From: Plakobranchus ocellatus
Taxonomy: Eukaryota; Mollusca; Gastropoda; Plakobranchidae
Reading direction: 5' to 3'
DNA: 23,601 nt
Assembly (NCBI GenBank): GCA_019648995.1
Contig: BLXT01001042.1
Span: 696,638 to 720,238, forward strand
In this document: positions 12,175-22,229 of the stretch, one piece after another
Layout: each line of letters opens with the position of its first letter
Numbering within the stretch: the stretch's first letter is position 1
Notes under the pieces: model-generated
What the model was told of the DNA's origin: nothing
What the model saw: the letters and a program-made list of their open reading frames with translations, nothing else
Database searches by the model: none
Made by a program: the position numbers and the translations under genes

Positions 12175-13100
12175 GAAGTAAGGAAGTGGGGGAGGAGGTA
12201 TGAATGCAATTAATAAAAAAATAAAAAATAATAATGCAATCTGAGCAGCTTAATAATTTACACCTTTGCCATTATACTATGCAAAAGCCCACATGGCTGA
12301 CACCTATTATCATGCTGTAAATCAAGCATGGCATGGCTCGTTTTCTTGATGAAGGCATCTCTTTGCCCTCCTACCCTAGCAATCTAAACAGCCTGCAGGA
12401 GACTTTTCTGCTATATCTATCCCACCATTCTCTTTCTCTCGCCATCTTGACCTGGCAGTCAAGTGTGAAAACAAAGCTGCGAGACTTTAATAGAGTATGA
12501 AAAATGTTTTTTTTTAGAGTCACATTTATGGGCTTGACCTTTTATAAAATGAAGAATGTATGTCATTTAGGACAGCTGTTCAGAGATTTTTATTAAATAA
12601 AATGACTCAAGTTTGAAATGTATTTTCAAGTTTTCCATAGCTGAATATATGGAAACAAGTATTTACCATCTTGAAAAACCCACTAACACTAGAAAAATGT
12701 ATATGAAGACAAATATGTCACTAGGAATTAGGGCAAACTGTTTCTCTATATTTAATTCTTTTTTATTTTGTGTTTTGCTTTGTTCCTTCAAATTTATTTT
12801 TGATGCGAGATATTCAATTTCTTTGTATTTGTATGGTTTACGTCAAGCTTATATATGTATCTACTCAATCTCTTGGTTATAAACTTTATCATCCTACAAT
12901 CATGGTCATATTTTTTTTCTTTTTGATCATATCTAAATTCATTATTCTGTTTGGTCATACAGGCAATTGACTATCTTCGATCTGCAAGCAATGGGATTCA
13001 TATGGAACTGAGATTTCTCAAATACGCCCAGTCCAGTCAGTGCGAAACATCAAATGATTCATCAGTCAGCTATGCATCTGCCTCATTTGTCATGAAATGA
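3670..13100 (+). CDS. MEMO1: MEMO1 orthologue, complete nine-exon coding region (299 aa)
   Basis: Joining 3670-3730, 4426-4507, 5122-5190, 5470-5582, 7192-7303, 8199-8341, 9627-9703, 10717-10821 and 12963-13100 gives 900 bases: 299 codons plus TGA. Every intron is GT-AG and the frame is kept across all eight. The protein aligns over its whole length with human MEMO1 (297 aa, recalled). Shared blocks include [52 protein letters not shown] and YAQSSQC. Family knowledge: MEMO has the fold of class III extradiol dioxygenases, binds ErbB2-derived phosphopeptides, acts in cell motility, and binds copper or iron. The ligands reported for human, His49, His81 and Cys244, plus His192, are at identical numbers here. 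The start at 3670 aligns exactly with the human Met1. An ATG at 3667 directly precedes it, and an in-frame TGA lies at 3646-3648. The gene looks functional. Confidence 0.97.
4364..4388. repeat. (ATT)n microsatellite
   Basis: About eight ATT units in MEMO1 intron 1, some 35 bases before the exon 2 acceptor. Confidence 0.9.
4426..4507 (+). CDS. MEMO1: MEMO1 coding exon 2
   Basis: Encodes residues 21-48: LNAQLEGWL-like sequence, then AKAIIAP. The acceptor is a pyrimidine tract ending aatag at 4425 and the donor is gtaagt at 4508 (phase 2). The split codon 48 (CC|G) gives the Pro before metal ligand His49. Confidence 0.95.
5122..5190 (+). CDS. MEMO1: MEMO1 coding exon 3
   Basis: Encodes residues 48-71 and begins with the HAGY motif; His49 is one of the metal ligands in human MEMO1. 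The acceptor is tttttttacaag ending at 5121 and the donor is gtaagt at 5191 (phase 2). At 69 bases it is the second shortest coding exon. Confidence 0.95.
5470..5582 (+). CDS. MEMO1: MEMO1 coding exon 4
   Basis: Encodes residues 71-109, including [11 protein letters not shown] at 73-83 with ligand His81. The acceptor is cacttcag ending at 5469. The donor is gtgaaa at 5583, weaker than the others, and is supported by exact frame continuity and alignment across the junction (DKE|VCEEL against human DQKIYGEL). Phase 1. Confidence 0.94.
7192..7303 (+). CDS. MEMO1: MEMO1 coding exon 5
   Basis: Encodes residues 109-146, including [18 protein letters not shown] at 122-139, a strongly conserved family block. 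The acceptor is tcctttcag ending at 7191 and the donor is gtatgt at 7304 (phase 2). A longer open frame runs through it from 7059 to 7394, but those flanks do not resemble MEMO. Confidence 0.95.
8199..8341 (+). CDS. MEMO1: MEMO1 coding exon 6
   Basis: Encodes residues 146-194: [12 protein letters not shown], then [16 protein letters not shown] with His192. The acceptor is cttccctag ending at 8198 and the donor is gtaagt at 8342 (phase 1). It is the longest coding exon, 143 bases. Confidence 0.96.
9627..9703 (+). CDS. MEMO1: MEMO1 coding exon 7
   Basis: Encodes residues 194-219: [16 protein letters not shown], then SIENLDKM. The acceptor is gcatttcag ending at 9626 and the donor is gtaatg at 9704 (phase 0). 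The residue aligned with human Tyr210 is Trp here. Confidence 0.95.
10323..10474. mobile_element. hAT-like MITE nested in the larger element
   Basis: A perfect 12-bp inverted repeat, CAGAGATGGGCA at 10323-10334 and its reverse complement at 10463-10474, bounds 152 bp holding a T-run and a (TA)n tract. CAGRGNTGGGCA-like ends are typical of hAT elements (recalled). The flanks attTGG and attGGG resemble each other at 5 of 6 bases but do not form a clean 8-bp duplication. Confidence 0.5.
10378..10406. repeat. (TA)n microsatellite
   Basis: About 14 TA units at the centre of the nested inverted-repeat element. Confidence 0.95.
10717..10821 (+). CDS. MEMO1: MEMO1 coding exon 8
   Basis: Encodes residues 220-254: [10 protein letters not shown] and NTICGRHPI, with the metal-ligand cysteine at residue 244. 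The acceptor is ctcgtcag ending at 10716 and the donor is gtaagt at 10822 (phase 0). Confidence 0.96.
11790..11875. other. Assembly gap
   Basis: 86 undetermined bases in MEMO1 intron 8. The flanking sequence is AT-rich and non-coding, and the gap does not affect the coding exons. Open frames spanning it on either strand are artefacts. Confidence 1.
12099..12171. repeat. (GA)n microsatellite
   Basis: About 36 GA units with one interruption (gaaaga near 12130) in MEMO1 intron 8. Long purine-only strands like this can adopt unusual structures and often vary in length between individuals. Confidence 0.98.
12963..13100 (+). CDS. MEMO1: MEMO1 coding exon 9 (terminal)
   Basis: Encodes residues 255-299 and the stop TGA at 13098-13100. 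It contains KYAQSSQC and DSSVSYAS, matching the human C-terminus. The acceptor is gtcatacag ending at 12962. The last residues (SFVMK) differ from human, as expected at this variable tail. Confidence 0.96.
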   Translation, partial: AIDYLRSASNGIHMELRFLKYAQSSQCETSNDSSVSYASASFVMK

Positions 13101-13570
13101 TCCATTCAAAATTTATGTACTGTTTTGAACCTCAATTGCTTGGAAATTGTGTACAAAATAATATATGCAGTAAAATTAATAAGATCATCGTTGATAGTCA
13201 AAGTTGTTAAAACCCTTAGAAATCTTAGCTGATTCAGTGAAAGATTCACACTATTTTTCATACATGAATAGATTACTTCTTTATTATAAAACCATTAGTA
13301 TTGTAGGTTCATGAGAAAGTGCATTAAGCTGTGAAATCATTTGCAACAAGACATTTTATCAAAAGTTTTTAAGGGTGCCTCATGTGCTCAGGAAAGCAAT
13401 AGATATTCTAAATTTTCAATTAATCTGAATTTTCTCTCTGGAATGGATTTTCTTCATATGAGTGTTTCAGATAATCTGAAGATGACTTTAATTTCAATTT
13501 TTTTCAAGCCAAGAGTTGCCACGTCTTTTGAAGTTTTCAGGCAGAATAAACTAAAGTAATTTTTTTTTAC
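13101..13570 (+). other. MEMO1: MEMO1 3' untranslated region with candidate poly(A) signal
   Basis: Non-coding AT-rich sequence follows the stop codon. The first canonical AATAAA is at 13545-13550, followed within 15 bases by a T-run and then a GT-containing stretch (gtgtatgta), the usual arrangement for cleavage. Further AATAAA motifs at 14016-14021, 15117-15122 and 15997-16002 could give longer forms, but in DNA this AT-rich many such motifs occur by chance. Confidence 0.45.
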
Positions 13571-13925
13571 ATACCAATGAAGTGTATGTATTAAATATCC
13601 TGTGGTTTTCTTAAAATTAAATACCCTTTTCAAACATATCAAAACCTCCTCCATAAAAAAGTCGCCCTAGACAAAAGGAGTAGATATTTGACCAGATATT
13701 ACATGAGGAATTGTAGAAAAATTTACATGTACCCAATATATTCAGATTTACTGTACCAAATTTTCTCAAAATGCAATTGTCTTTGTAAAAGGCAACTTAA
13801 AAAACAAAAATTGACATTACAGTCCTTTCAGTGTTTTCTCAATGGATATTGGCTGAGAGTTAAAAACATGAAGTTTTACTTGTATTTGCATTATTGAGGA
13901 AGAAAATTATCTATTAAAAAGCATA

Positions 13926-14732
13926 CAGTCGAACATGGTTCAACCAAAATTCTAGGGAGTATAATTTCTATTTTGGTTTAAACATATTTTGGTGTAAGCA
14001 TAAATAAGTAAGATTAATAAAGGTGAGGAACCAGCTCCCGAATTATTAAGTTAAACTAATACCAACCATTGTTGCATCACAAAGTGAATGCAAACGCCTG
14101 TCCATGCATCTATCTTTCGCTTGTTATTGATCAAGAATAATAGAGCTTTCACAATTTCTTCATTACCTAAAGAAGCTTTCCGGTCCTGAAGTCCTCCACT
14201 TGCACAATTTAATCATCGCCTAAGTTTTCCAATACTGAAGTTTTGAACTAGAGAGATGGCTTTATTAATAATACCGGCTGTGATGCAATAGTGTTTACAT
14301 AGCTTTGCGCTTACGGGATCTAAATCTTGAGGGGTGGTGTCTAGCACAGTCCTGCTGCATAACTGGGTGATGGAAGAGAGGGGAAGGGCAGGTGTGTGCA
14401 GTGGACCTAGACCTAGCCAGACATCTGGCCTGGCCTGGCCTGCTGTAGTGTGAAGTTCTGCTAACAGTATTGGGTTTGCATGGAATAATGCGAAAAAGAA
14501 AGGGAAGGGCAAGTTGAGTCAAAATAATGTGTTTTTGTGTGTGTCAGTTGGACAGTGACTGGGCTTTCCCGGTTGTTTTTATTTCGCTTTAATAATAGTA
14601 TGCAACCAACGTGTTTGGTTTACAGCATGTTAAATAAGAAAGAATAAGAGGAAAAACGGAAAGCACTTGATTTTCTTTTTGGTTTAGCCGTTTTTTCGGT
14701 TCAGCCATTTTCAGTTTAGGTGTGGTCTACTG
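13926..14732. mobile_element. Non-autonomous pogo/Tigger-like element with TA target duplication
   Basis: The left end begins CAGTCGAACATGGTTCAACC and the reverse complement of the right end begins CAGTAGACCACACCTAAACT. Each is flanked by TA (13924-13925 and 14733-14734), the target duplication of Tc1/mariner and pogo elements. Both subterminal regions carry GGTT(T/C)AACC- and GGCTAAACC-like words. The roughly 807-bp interior is partly G+C-richer (14330-14510) and has no transposase; its minus-strand open frames resemble nothing known. CAGT(C/A)GA(A/C)C starts are typical of pogo/Tigger-type elements (recalled). Confidence 0.6.
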
Positions 14733-14734
14733 TA

Positions 14735-17700
14735 TAAGCACGTTTAAAAGAGAAAAGGGATAACTTGAGAAGTAAAGATTATAAAAAAAAAAACAAGCCA
14801 CTTCCAATCAGCCCATCTTCATCTTATAATTTGCCAAAATCTGCAACTCATCATCTTGTTTTCGTCTTCTTTTTTTTTGTTTCATTGAGCATGCCTCAAA
14901 TTCAATATAAAGTTTTCAGGTAATGGATGTACATATTTTTGTAATAAAAAATTTGATTTGTAGTGAATGTAAAGTGTGGGGATGGGAAAGTAAATGCATG
15001 AAACTTAAATGTCCTTGTGAGAAGTGGCTGATTGTTGTCCTATGGCTATATTGGTAATAAATTTGTGAAAACCTCTTTGCAGGTACTATACTCTTTCGTA
15101 AATTCATGGCTTCACAAATAAAGTGTATAAATAATCAGTCAGAGATATTCAGAGAGCTTTTAGGCTTGTAAGACTTTTTTGCCTGAGGAAAAAAGTGCAG
15201 CGGATGTGAAGTAGATCTTGGTGTGTATAATTACAGCTTGAGATTGCTCACAGTGAAGTCATATAGGATCTGAGAGATAATGTGTGTCTTTTTTTTTTGC
15301 TGTGTTGTTCCATGCATTTTTTGTATGGATCTAACAGAATTGACAGATTGAGGCCCCCAAGCTAACAATGACTCATGCCAAGGAGAATGTTTGTTGTGCT
15401 ATGAGATTGTGGTCTTTTTTCTGAAAGTTGAAGTGGGCCATTATAAATCACTATACTCTTGTCAATCGTCATATGGTTTATTGCAACCATTCTATATACT
15501 AAATGCTGACTAAATTTTACAGCCAGTCTTCAATTGGACTAAGAGTGGCTTGTAATTTTGTTCAACTGTATGGATGAAAATCTAAATCTCATCTAATCCT
15601 ATTAATGTTGTCTATTTAAAGCATCATGAAAAAATATCAGATTTTATCATGGGATAGATTTAGACTGCAAATTAAAAAAAAATCTTGGACTTTAAATGTT
15701 TACCAATGAATTCGCCATGGTAATATAAGTGGGAAAATTATTGACAAAAATTTTGTCACCTTTAGTTACCATGTAATGGTCCTCATCTTGATTTTGAACG
15801 AGCAAAATGTGTGATTTTCAAAATATGTTTCTTCTTACAATTGAACTTCAAATCATTTGAAACTACTGGCTTAGTTTCCAGTTTAATATCTTTAAAGTGT
15901 TACAGGTTTTTTTTTGATACCTTGAAAAGTTTTTTTTTTAAAATAAATTTTCTTATTTCATATGATTAAACATAGCTTTAACCTCCATTGTCACCAAATA
16001 AAGTCAATTTTCTAAAAAAAGTAAACTTGATATTGATAAAGGCCTCTATTATATTTTACTAATATCCTTAGAAGCTGGTGTGCTGGATTTGAAGAAGATT
16101 GATCTATAATTCTTGGAGGGGATATATTTTTTGTGACAAAAAACATGTAGTGGGAAAACTGCAATGGAAGTTTCTATAGAAATATATGAATATTTCACAA
16201 ATCATGGATATTATCTCAAAATATCACATTTTCTTTTAATTTTATGGTAGAACCTGAGGAAAACATGTACAAAAAATGTCTTTAATTGAATAAAAGTACA
16301 AGAAACTAGTTTGGTTTGGGTTAAAAACGCAAATAATTGAAAACAAAAGGTAATGGATACCTTCTCAATACTCACAAAAAATCGTAATAATGCCAAAATT
16401 TGTGTTTTAAAAAGAACCAATTTTTTTTCAGGGAATTGATAAAGTACATTCTTCCTTGATTAAATAGCAAAAAAAAAAAATGCTAAAAATTGTGAATTCA
16501 GTGCTTCAAGTGGGAGCCAGCTGCTGCTCTCCCTGTTAAAATGATCACATTTTGTTTTCTGAATGTGGCCTAGAGTTATTAAATCTAACAGTAACAAGTC
16601 TAGGTCCATACCTGTAAGACTAATCAATAAAAAAAATTAGATCGGAATGAAGATGTAACCATGACTATTCTCAATCAATGTAGCCTGCATGTTGGTCAGC
16701 TGCTTTTATTCCACAAACTGAATAGAATTATAAAATTGCCATTTTATTAACAAAATTTTATTGAAAAATCCGAATCATGAGGCCTTAGCTCATTGATGTT
16801 TTGTGTGAGGCATGTGGAGGTGTTTAGGAAAGAAGTAAAAGACTGAACTGGTTATTAATACACCAGATGAGAACAAACATTTTTTCACCAATACCTATTA
16901 CCGAATGAGTTAAGGTTACAAAGTGATTATTAATGCAGCCACTGGACTAGAGTTTTCTTTGAAGACTGAAACTTTAAAAAAAAAAAAAAAATGATTGAAA
17001 GGCTTAACCTAATACCTGAAATTCATGGTTGTAATAAATAGTTTGCACCAAAAAAAAAAAAACTTATGAAAGGATAGTAGTATCCTATTGACATGATGAA
17101 GCTTGTGATTGTATGATTGATGCAAGATTTATCTACAGTGCAATTGTTAATGTCCAATCCAAGAAAAAATGTACTTATAGATCACAATGTATAAGTTAAC
17201 AATTTCAATTTCATAAGTTGTACCACGAATAAGAAATTTCAATAAAAATAAAAATCACCATTGCCCTGCAGAATAGGCAAACAGGTATTTTAGATTAACA
17301 TCCTTTCAATTTCATGTGTGATTTTCACTAAATTTGTTTTTTACTTGTATTTTGAAAAAAATTGTTTCTGATGAAACATGAGCTTCTTCTATTAAAAGAA
17401 AGAATAGGAAAATCTTGACTCAGTTTTAATTTTAAAGATAAAGAGAATGTCTTTTGTGCAAGAAATGTCTCAGATATATTGTAATGGAGGGCAGATAAGT
17501 AGCTTGGAATAATATGGGTGTGAAATCGGTAATAACACTTTTATAAGAGACCAAAGACACTTTCAATATTCCATGGTGTGCTTTTTTAAAATAAATACCT
17601 TTGAGAGGCTTACATTTATGATACCCTTAGTGAGAAGAAAATAAATGTTATTTTATGTCATATTTTGAATTGTATGAACTTTCTCAAAGAAGTAAAAAAA

Positions 17701-19085
17701 ATTTTAGCAATAAAAAAAAATGGAATTGTCTGTACCTTTTATGTTGTAGACATTTATGTTGTACACTCAAGATTCATACTCAGATAAATGTATTAAAATT
17801 CACAATAACTCACATGTTATAATCATTTTCAGTTTAAGTTTAATGCAAAGTTCTCCTCATTTAAAAAAAAAAAATTTTGCATTCTTTTTTTTTATATTAC
17901 ACTTTTTGGAAGACAATTTTTTATTTATTTTCAAAATTGAAATTAATATATGTGTGGTCTCCCCACAAAATGAGGGATTTTTTGGTATGAACAAATGTGG
18001 TAAAGTCATGTGGATATGGTTGCCACAGTAACCATCATTTTATATAAGAATTTTCTCACAACATTAGGAGGAGCCTGGGAGTCTTAGATGCTACAAGTTT
18101 ACAATTTGACATGTGACAAGAATGCTTTCCAGAAAGCATAAAATACATTTTGTGTGTTTGAGGCAGTTTTTGTCACTATATTTCTCATTTTGGGGTGCCA
18201 CTTTACATAACAAAAACAAGAAGTTTATAAGTTCCTATAATCTCTTTGATTTCACAAAGAGTTAATTAAATGAGAGTGAAAAATTGACCAGTTTCAAAAT
18301 ATCTGCTGCACATAGTTTTCTCCTGGATGAGTTTCTCTACTTTCATCATTATATATTTGAGAAAAGAATGTAAAGTGCACTTTGGATCTATTGAGGTGAA
18401 AGAGACAATTGATAAAAATTAAAATATTATGTTGATATAGGAGAATGTAAATCAAAACTCAAAGACAAAGAAAAAATTGCTCCCTTTTTTAAGTTCTTCC
18501 CTCAACGCTCTTCCATCCTTTGTACTTAAATTCCAATCAATACACTCTTGAAATGTATTCAGACCTACACTAAGGAAACTTTTTACTTTTTCAGCTAAGA
18601 GTTTTGAATTGAGTAATGATGTGTAAAGTTTAAAGGAAAGGTTTCCATAAAAACTTGCTTACTTTGAGAGTGAGAATAGTCAGTACAGACAGGAATACTG
18701 AAAAGACCAAAATTTGATATATGAAAGAAACTTGTCAGTATAATTTCTAATCGACAAAAGAGAAGACAAGAATTGGGACTTAACATAATGTTGACATATG
18801 TACTCATGCAGACTGATGATGTGGGTGGACTGCCTTATAGATTGATGATACCAATTGGTGAAATAAGATTCTGATATTAGTCACCAAATTTTGTCTCTCC
18901 TTTATTTCATTTAATGTTGTTAGCAGGATCTTTGAATATCCTGATATGAACAGAATGTGTAAAAGTTCCTCTTATTTTATTTTTTTTTTTACCTTTTTTT
19001 GTCTTAGTTACAAATAGGCACACATACACACACACACACACAGAATAAATAATCTGAGTATTTATAAAACTGTATACAAAATTTT
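14735..19085. other. Gene-poor non-coding stretch
   Basis: AT-rich, with many A/T homopolymers. The open frames here (for example 14916-15107, 16211-16420, 17756-18031 and 18595-18807) are short, low-complexity or rich in Phe, Lys and Ile, and match no family I recognise. AATAAA motifs at 15117 and 15997 could serve long MEMO1 3' ends. I see no RNA gene or clear transposon. A short (CA)n run is at about 19026-19042. Confidence 0.55.
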
Positions 19086-19547
19086 ATGATGCTTCATCCT
19101 CTTTAGGTACTCTGCTAGTAACCCTCGTATTGGTGTCCATATTTATGTTTCTATTTGTCAGTATCAATTTTATTTTTTGGAATCTATTTTTGGCCACACT
19201 TATTTTTTTTCTCATTTCACTTGCGCATCTACCATCTGATGATGTCATGTAGCCAAGATTTTGTAACTTGTTTGATGTGTTGTCTTTGCCAATAAGAAGA
19301 TAGCATTTGGGATTTGAGGATTTCTTTGAGATGACCCATGTTTTACCTTTTTTTTCACATTCAAAGACAGGCTTATCCTTTCACTCCAAATCGATATCTA
19401 AAAGATGCATGTTCATCAGATTCTTCCATATCTACATACCTGAGTTTATTAAGATTTTCCCCGTCTTCTTTTAAGCCAGAAATATCATCTAGATTTCTCG
19501 AGATCATTTCACTATTAAAAAGAGGAGAATGGGACATATCCCTGCCT

Positions 19548-19865
19548 CTATCCTACTTTGGTGGATTTGAAATTGCTGTGTTCTCCTTCAATTCTTACAG
19601 ATGCAGTTCGATCCCAGTATAAGTTTCTAATGATTCTTAAATCTTTGCCATCAATCTCTAGTTTTTCTAGCATGTGAAACGGCTCTTTATGTTTTACTTT
19701 GTTAAAGGCCTTAAAATAATCAATGAAGCAAAGATGGAGGTCTTGAATTTCTATACACCTTTCCATAAGCTTTGACAAAGTGAATACATGTATTGCATTT
19801 CTAATTCCTTTATCAGGCACGAAGCCCAACTGTTTTAGTCTTAGACGCTTGCATTTTCTTTGCAT
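19548..19865 (-). pseudogene. LINE reverse transcriptase palm remnant (105 codons open)
   Basis: The translation contains GFVPDKGIRNAI, LCFIDYFKAFNKVKHKE and DGKDLRIIRNLYWDRTASVRIEGE. These are the fingers-palm motifs of non-LTR reverse transcriptases, including the first catalytic Asp in FIDY. The frame closes just before an RQGYVPFSSF stretch that corresponds to the conserved RQGCVLSPLLF motif, followed by the degraded YADD box. The M at 19865 is not a real start; it is internal to the former protein. Confidence 0.85.
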
Positions 19866-20602
19866 TAAAACTCACAATAGGATTTTTGTAAAATGGCTCA
19901 TTAAACTGATCATTCTATGAAGTTCACAATCTGTTGCCGCTGGTGTTTTAGACTGGACTATAAAAACAGGTGTGCAAAGATCTTCTAGGATTGTATCACC
20001 ATCATATAATATATTCTTTTATTTTATTAATATTTTTTAAAATAATCTGTTACAAAACCATCTAAGGCCATAACTTTTTTATTGGTAAGTTATCTGGTCC
20101 TGTGGCTTTTTCATGTTTGGTTTTCTGTCTATGTTTTGTTTTGCTCTATTTCCTAACGTTGACTGATCTATTCTTAATGCATTTTATTTTAACCTTTATG
20201 TTTTTATCTTTGTATTTGGCTTCTTCATTTTTTGACTTGCACCTTTCTCCCATCAAATGTAGTCTTTCTTTCTCCATCTATGTTTCATGTTCTTTGTATC
20301 CTTTGTGGGAATGTTTTCCACCAAGACTTCATTAAGTTGATAGTTCTTCTTTCTCTGAGATGTTTACAGTCTCGTATTTGTGTCGAACAACAGCTACAGC
20401 AATTTTGTGTCTTAGCTTTTGATCAGACTTTAGTGGGTCCATTTGGAGTTTAGGATTGGTTTTTGTCTTTTTTGATGCCATTGAGATTTGTATCAAATTT
20501 ACATATGACTAAAATTTGGTTGAACCATAATCAATTCCCGGCAGTGAGTAAGAACTAAGATAGTTTGATGGCATTTCCGAATCTTTTATGAATAAAATTA
20601 TA

Positions 20603-20815
20603 GTATTTTTTTTATTCTAGTTCTAATCATCGGGTCTCTTTCATGTCCATAGTTACTTAGGATGATTTTGTTACCAAGCATTTGTGCCGATAAATCATTG
20701 ATTTGACACCAGTCAGTTAGCTTACTCCTTCGTTCATTTATTGTACCTATGACGCTAGGCCCATCATCTTCTTCTAGTTTTATCCTTTCATACCTTACTC
20801 TTGCATTGAAATCTC
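20603..20815 (-). pseudogene. LINE endonuclease core remnant
   Basis: About 70 open codons without an ATG. They begin DFNARV, the family's conserved DFN motif of exo-endo-phosphatases, followed by GPSVIGTINERRSKLTDWCQ. In intact relatives this part continues to a catalytic SDH. Here, further down the strand (about 20570-20490), KRFGNAIKLS and GIDYGSNQILVICKFDT can be read in other frames, with the SDH changed. Confidence 0.75.
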
Positions 20816-21575
20816 CCGTATCATGATGATGCCTTTAAATTAGCTAACTCTTTCTATGTCGTCAAAGCATAACTAGTTTTCCATTTTTATTATCCGATGT
20901 TGGTGTATATATTTAAACGATGCTAAGATTTCAAAGTTAGGCCACCAGTTTAGTTGAAATTGCTCAGTCTGAAAGTGGACACCTGCTCCTCAGACTTTTT
21001 GTTGCTGTTTCATCATTAATATGATTCCATCGCCTCTGTCATGTACATTTATTCGTGAGTAAACATTAGATTTTTCTGGCTCTGCACCTTTCCATTTTTC
21101 TTCAGCAAGCCCTATGTTACCAAGGTTAATCCCATCCTTTTTTTTGATCAACGCTATCTTGTTTATCCTTTTGATGCAGTATACGCACGTTCCGTGATTC
21201 TTTTCTTAATATAATTGCTGTTTGATCTTCTTAATTTTCCACAGCCGCAAGGGCCATCTGTTTGTTACGCATGGCTAACGAGGGTTTTGGATCTGATTCA
21301 CGCACTCTGTTAACATTGTAAACTGAGATATTTGTTGGGTTTTAGTCGATGACTATTCTTGCGGAACTACTGCCGTATGCTTCCTTTCATATTGCTGGTT
21401 TTTATCCGGTCCATTTGTAACTAACCCTCAGGGCAGTGGATATGGCCGTTGTCCTGATTAAGATCTTCACCCCTTGCAGGTCTTATTTTTTATTCTATTG
21501 GGTTCCACTACCCTCCTAATCAATTCAAAATTGATCGGGTCATCAGTCTTGTCGATCGTCCTTCATAGCCAGGTT

Positions 21576-21785
21576 AATTTATGAATGCAATAAATTAAAA
21601 AAGGATTTCTGTACAGTCAGATAATATTGTATTTCTTTTATTTTGTTTTTAATGTTATCATTGCAACACATTTAGCTTATTAATGCCTTTAAAAAAAAGG
21701 CCGACGCTATTTCTTAAATTTATGCTCGCTAGAATCTAGATTTATCTAGTTATTGAACTGACAAGACGAACAAAACTCATGCTGT
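21576..21785. other. Spacer upstream of the LINE
   Basis: AT-rich, with one more TCTAGATTTATCTAG copy at about 21733-21750. Nothing coding seen. Confidence 0.5.
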
Positions 21786-22028
21786 TCAAAAAACAAGAAA
21801 AACAAGCAAAAAAAAACCAAAAAAAAAAAAAAAACCAAACCCAAAAAACAAATACAGATACTGGCTTTGAAAATTTGTATCGGTTTCTAGTTCCTGAGTC
21901 CAGTCCAGTAATTTCGAAGTGACAGGGATAACAGGAACAGAATGATCCGGAATGACCGCAGACTGTACAGTAGGACTAGGAGAATCCGTAAACCAAGGAG
22001 CAGGAAAAAATCGCCCCAAGTAGCTCAT
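21786..22028 (-). other. Unassigned coding-like island A1
   Basis: An 80-codon open frame starting with ATG at 22028. The first 55 residues are of mixed, protein-like composition rich in Ser, Pro, Thr and Val (for example APWFTDSPSPTVQSAVIP and DWTQELETDTNFQSQ). The end is a Phe-rich translation of an A-run and is not credible. Local G+C and CpG are above the surroundings. It overlaps the stop of the next island by ATGA. I recognise no family. It could be an exon, a disordered protein tail or an old transposon piece. Confidence 0.25.
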
Positions 22029-22226
22029 GGTGCCTCTACATTCTTGGTGCTCACTTTATCGGCAAGAGACTGCTGAGGTGAATTCAGAACAACCGAATCA
22101 GACTTCGATCTCATCGAAAATGTTTCATAAAGTTTAAAGAGAGAAGATTTTTCTTCAACAAGCCGACTTAAAAATCGACCCTCAGATTTTATTTTGCCAG
22201 GTACGAATAACATCAACACGACTGTA
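22025..22226 (-). other. Unassigned coding-like island A2, possible exon
   Basis: A minus-strand frame of 64 codons from the ATG at 22219, extendable to an acceptor-like tttag ending at 22227. It reads FVPGKIKSEGRFLSRL, EEKSSLFKLYETFSM and VLNSPQQSLADK. A donor-like AAA|GTGAGC lies at 22055/22054. The charged and Ser-rich composition with raised CpG looks like coding sequence, but I cannot name the protein. It may belong to a neighbouring minus-strand gene. Confidence 0.35.
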
Positions 22227-22229
22227 CTA

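Larger units (their letters stand above)
19090..21575 (-). mobile_element. Decayed LINE (endonuclease plus reverse transcriptase type)
   Basis: Read on the minus strand, fragments occur in the canonical order. RNVRILHQ and GLAEEKWKG (about 21195-21080) correspond to the start of an exo-endo-phos endonuclease. DFNARVRYER, NERRSKL and DWCQIND (20815-20650) form its core. EKATGPDNLP lies at 20112-20083, then the RT palm (19865-19548), a degraded YADD box and ISKKSSNP-to-LTNRNIN sequence down to about 19095. The order and words match AP-endonuclease LINEs common in invertebrates, probably RTE-like; the clade is not settled. The frame is broken by several stops and shifts, and the YADD position reads YVDM (19440-19429), so it is inactive. 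Both ends are approximate. Confidence 0.85.

Noticed and set aside
14213-14522. Two overlapping minus-strand frames of 99 and 75 residues
   Set aside because: They lie inside the pogo-like element and arise from its G+C-richer interior; neither resembles a transposase.
17756-18031. 91-residue plus-strand frame
   Set aside because: Phe, Lys and Ile-rich translation of A/T-runs with no recognisable motif.
20102-20453. Plus-strand frames of 77 and 73 residues
   Set aside because: Shadows of the minus-strand LINE remnant; rich in Phe, Leu and Ser as expected from the antisense of Lys-rich coding.
20511-20532. Similarity of aaatttggttgaaccata to the left end of the element at 13926
   Set aside because: It sits in the LINE endonuclease where a GSDH-like codon series is expected, so the resemblance is probably chance.
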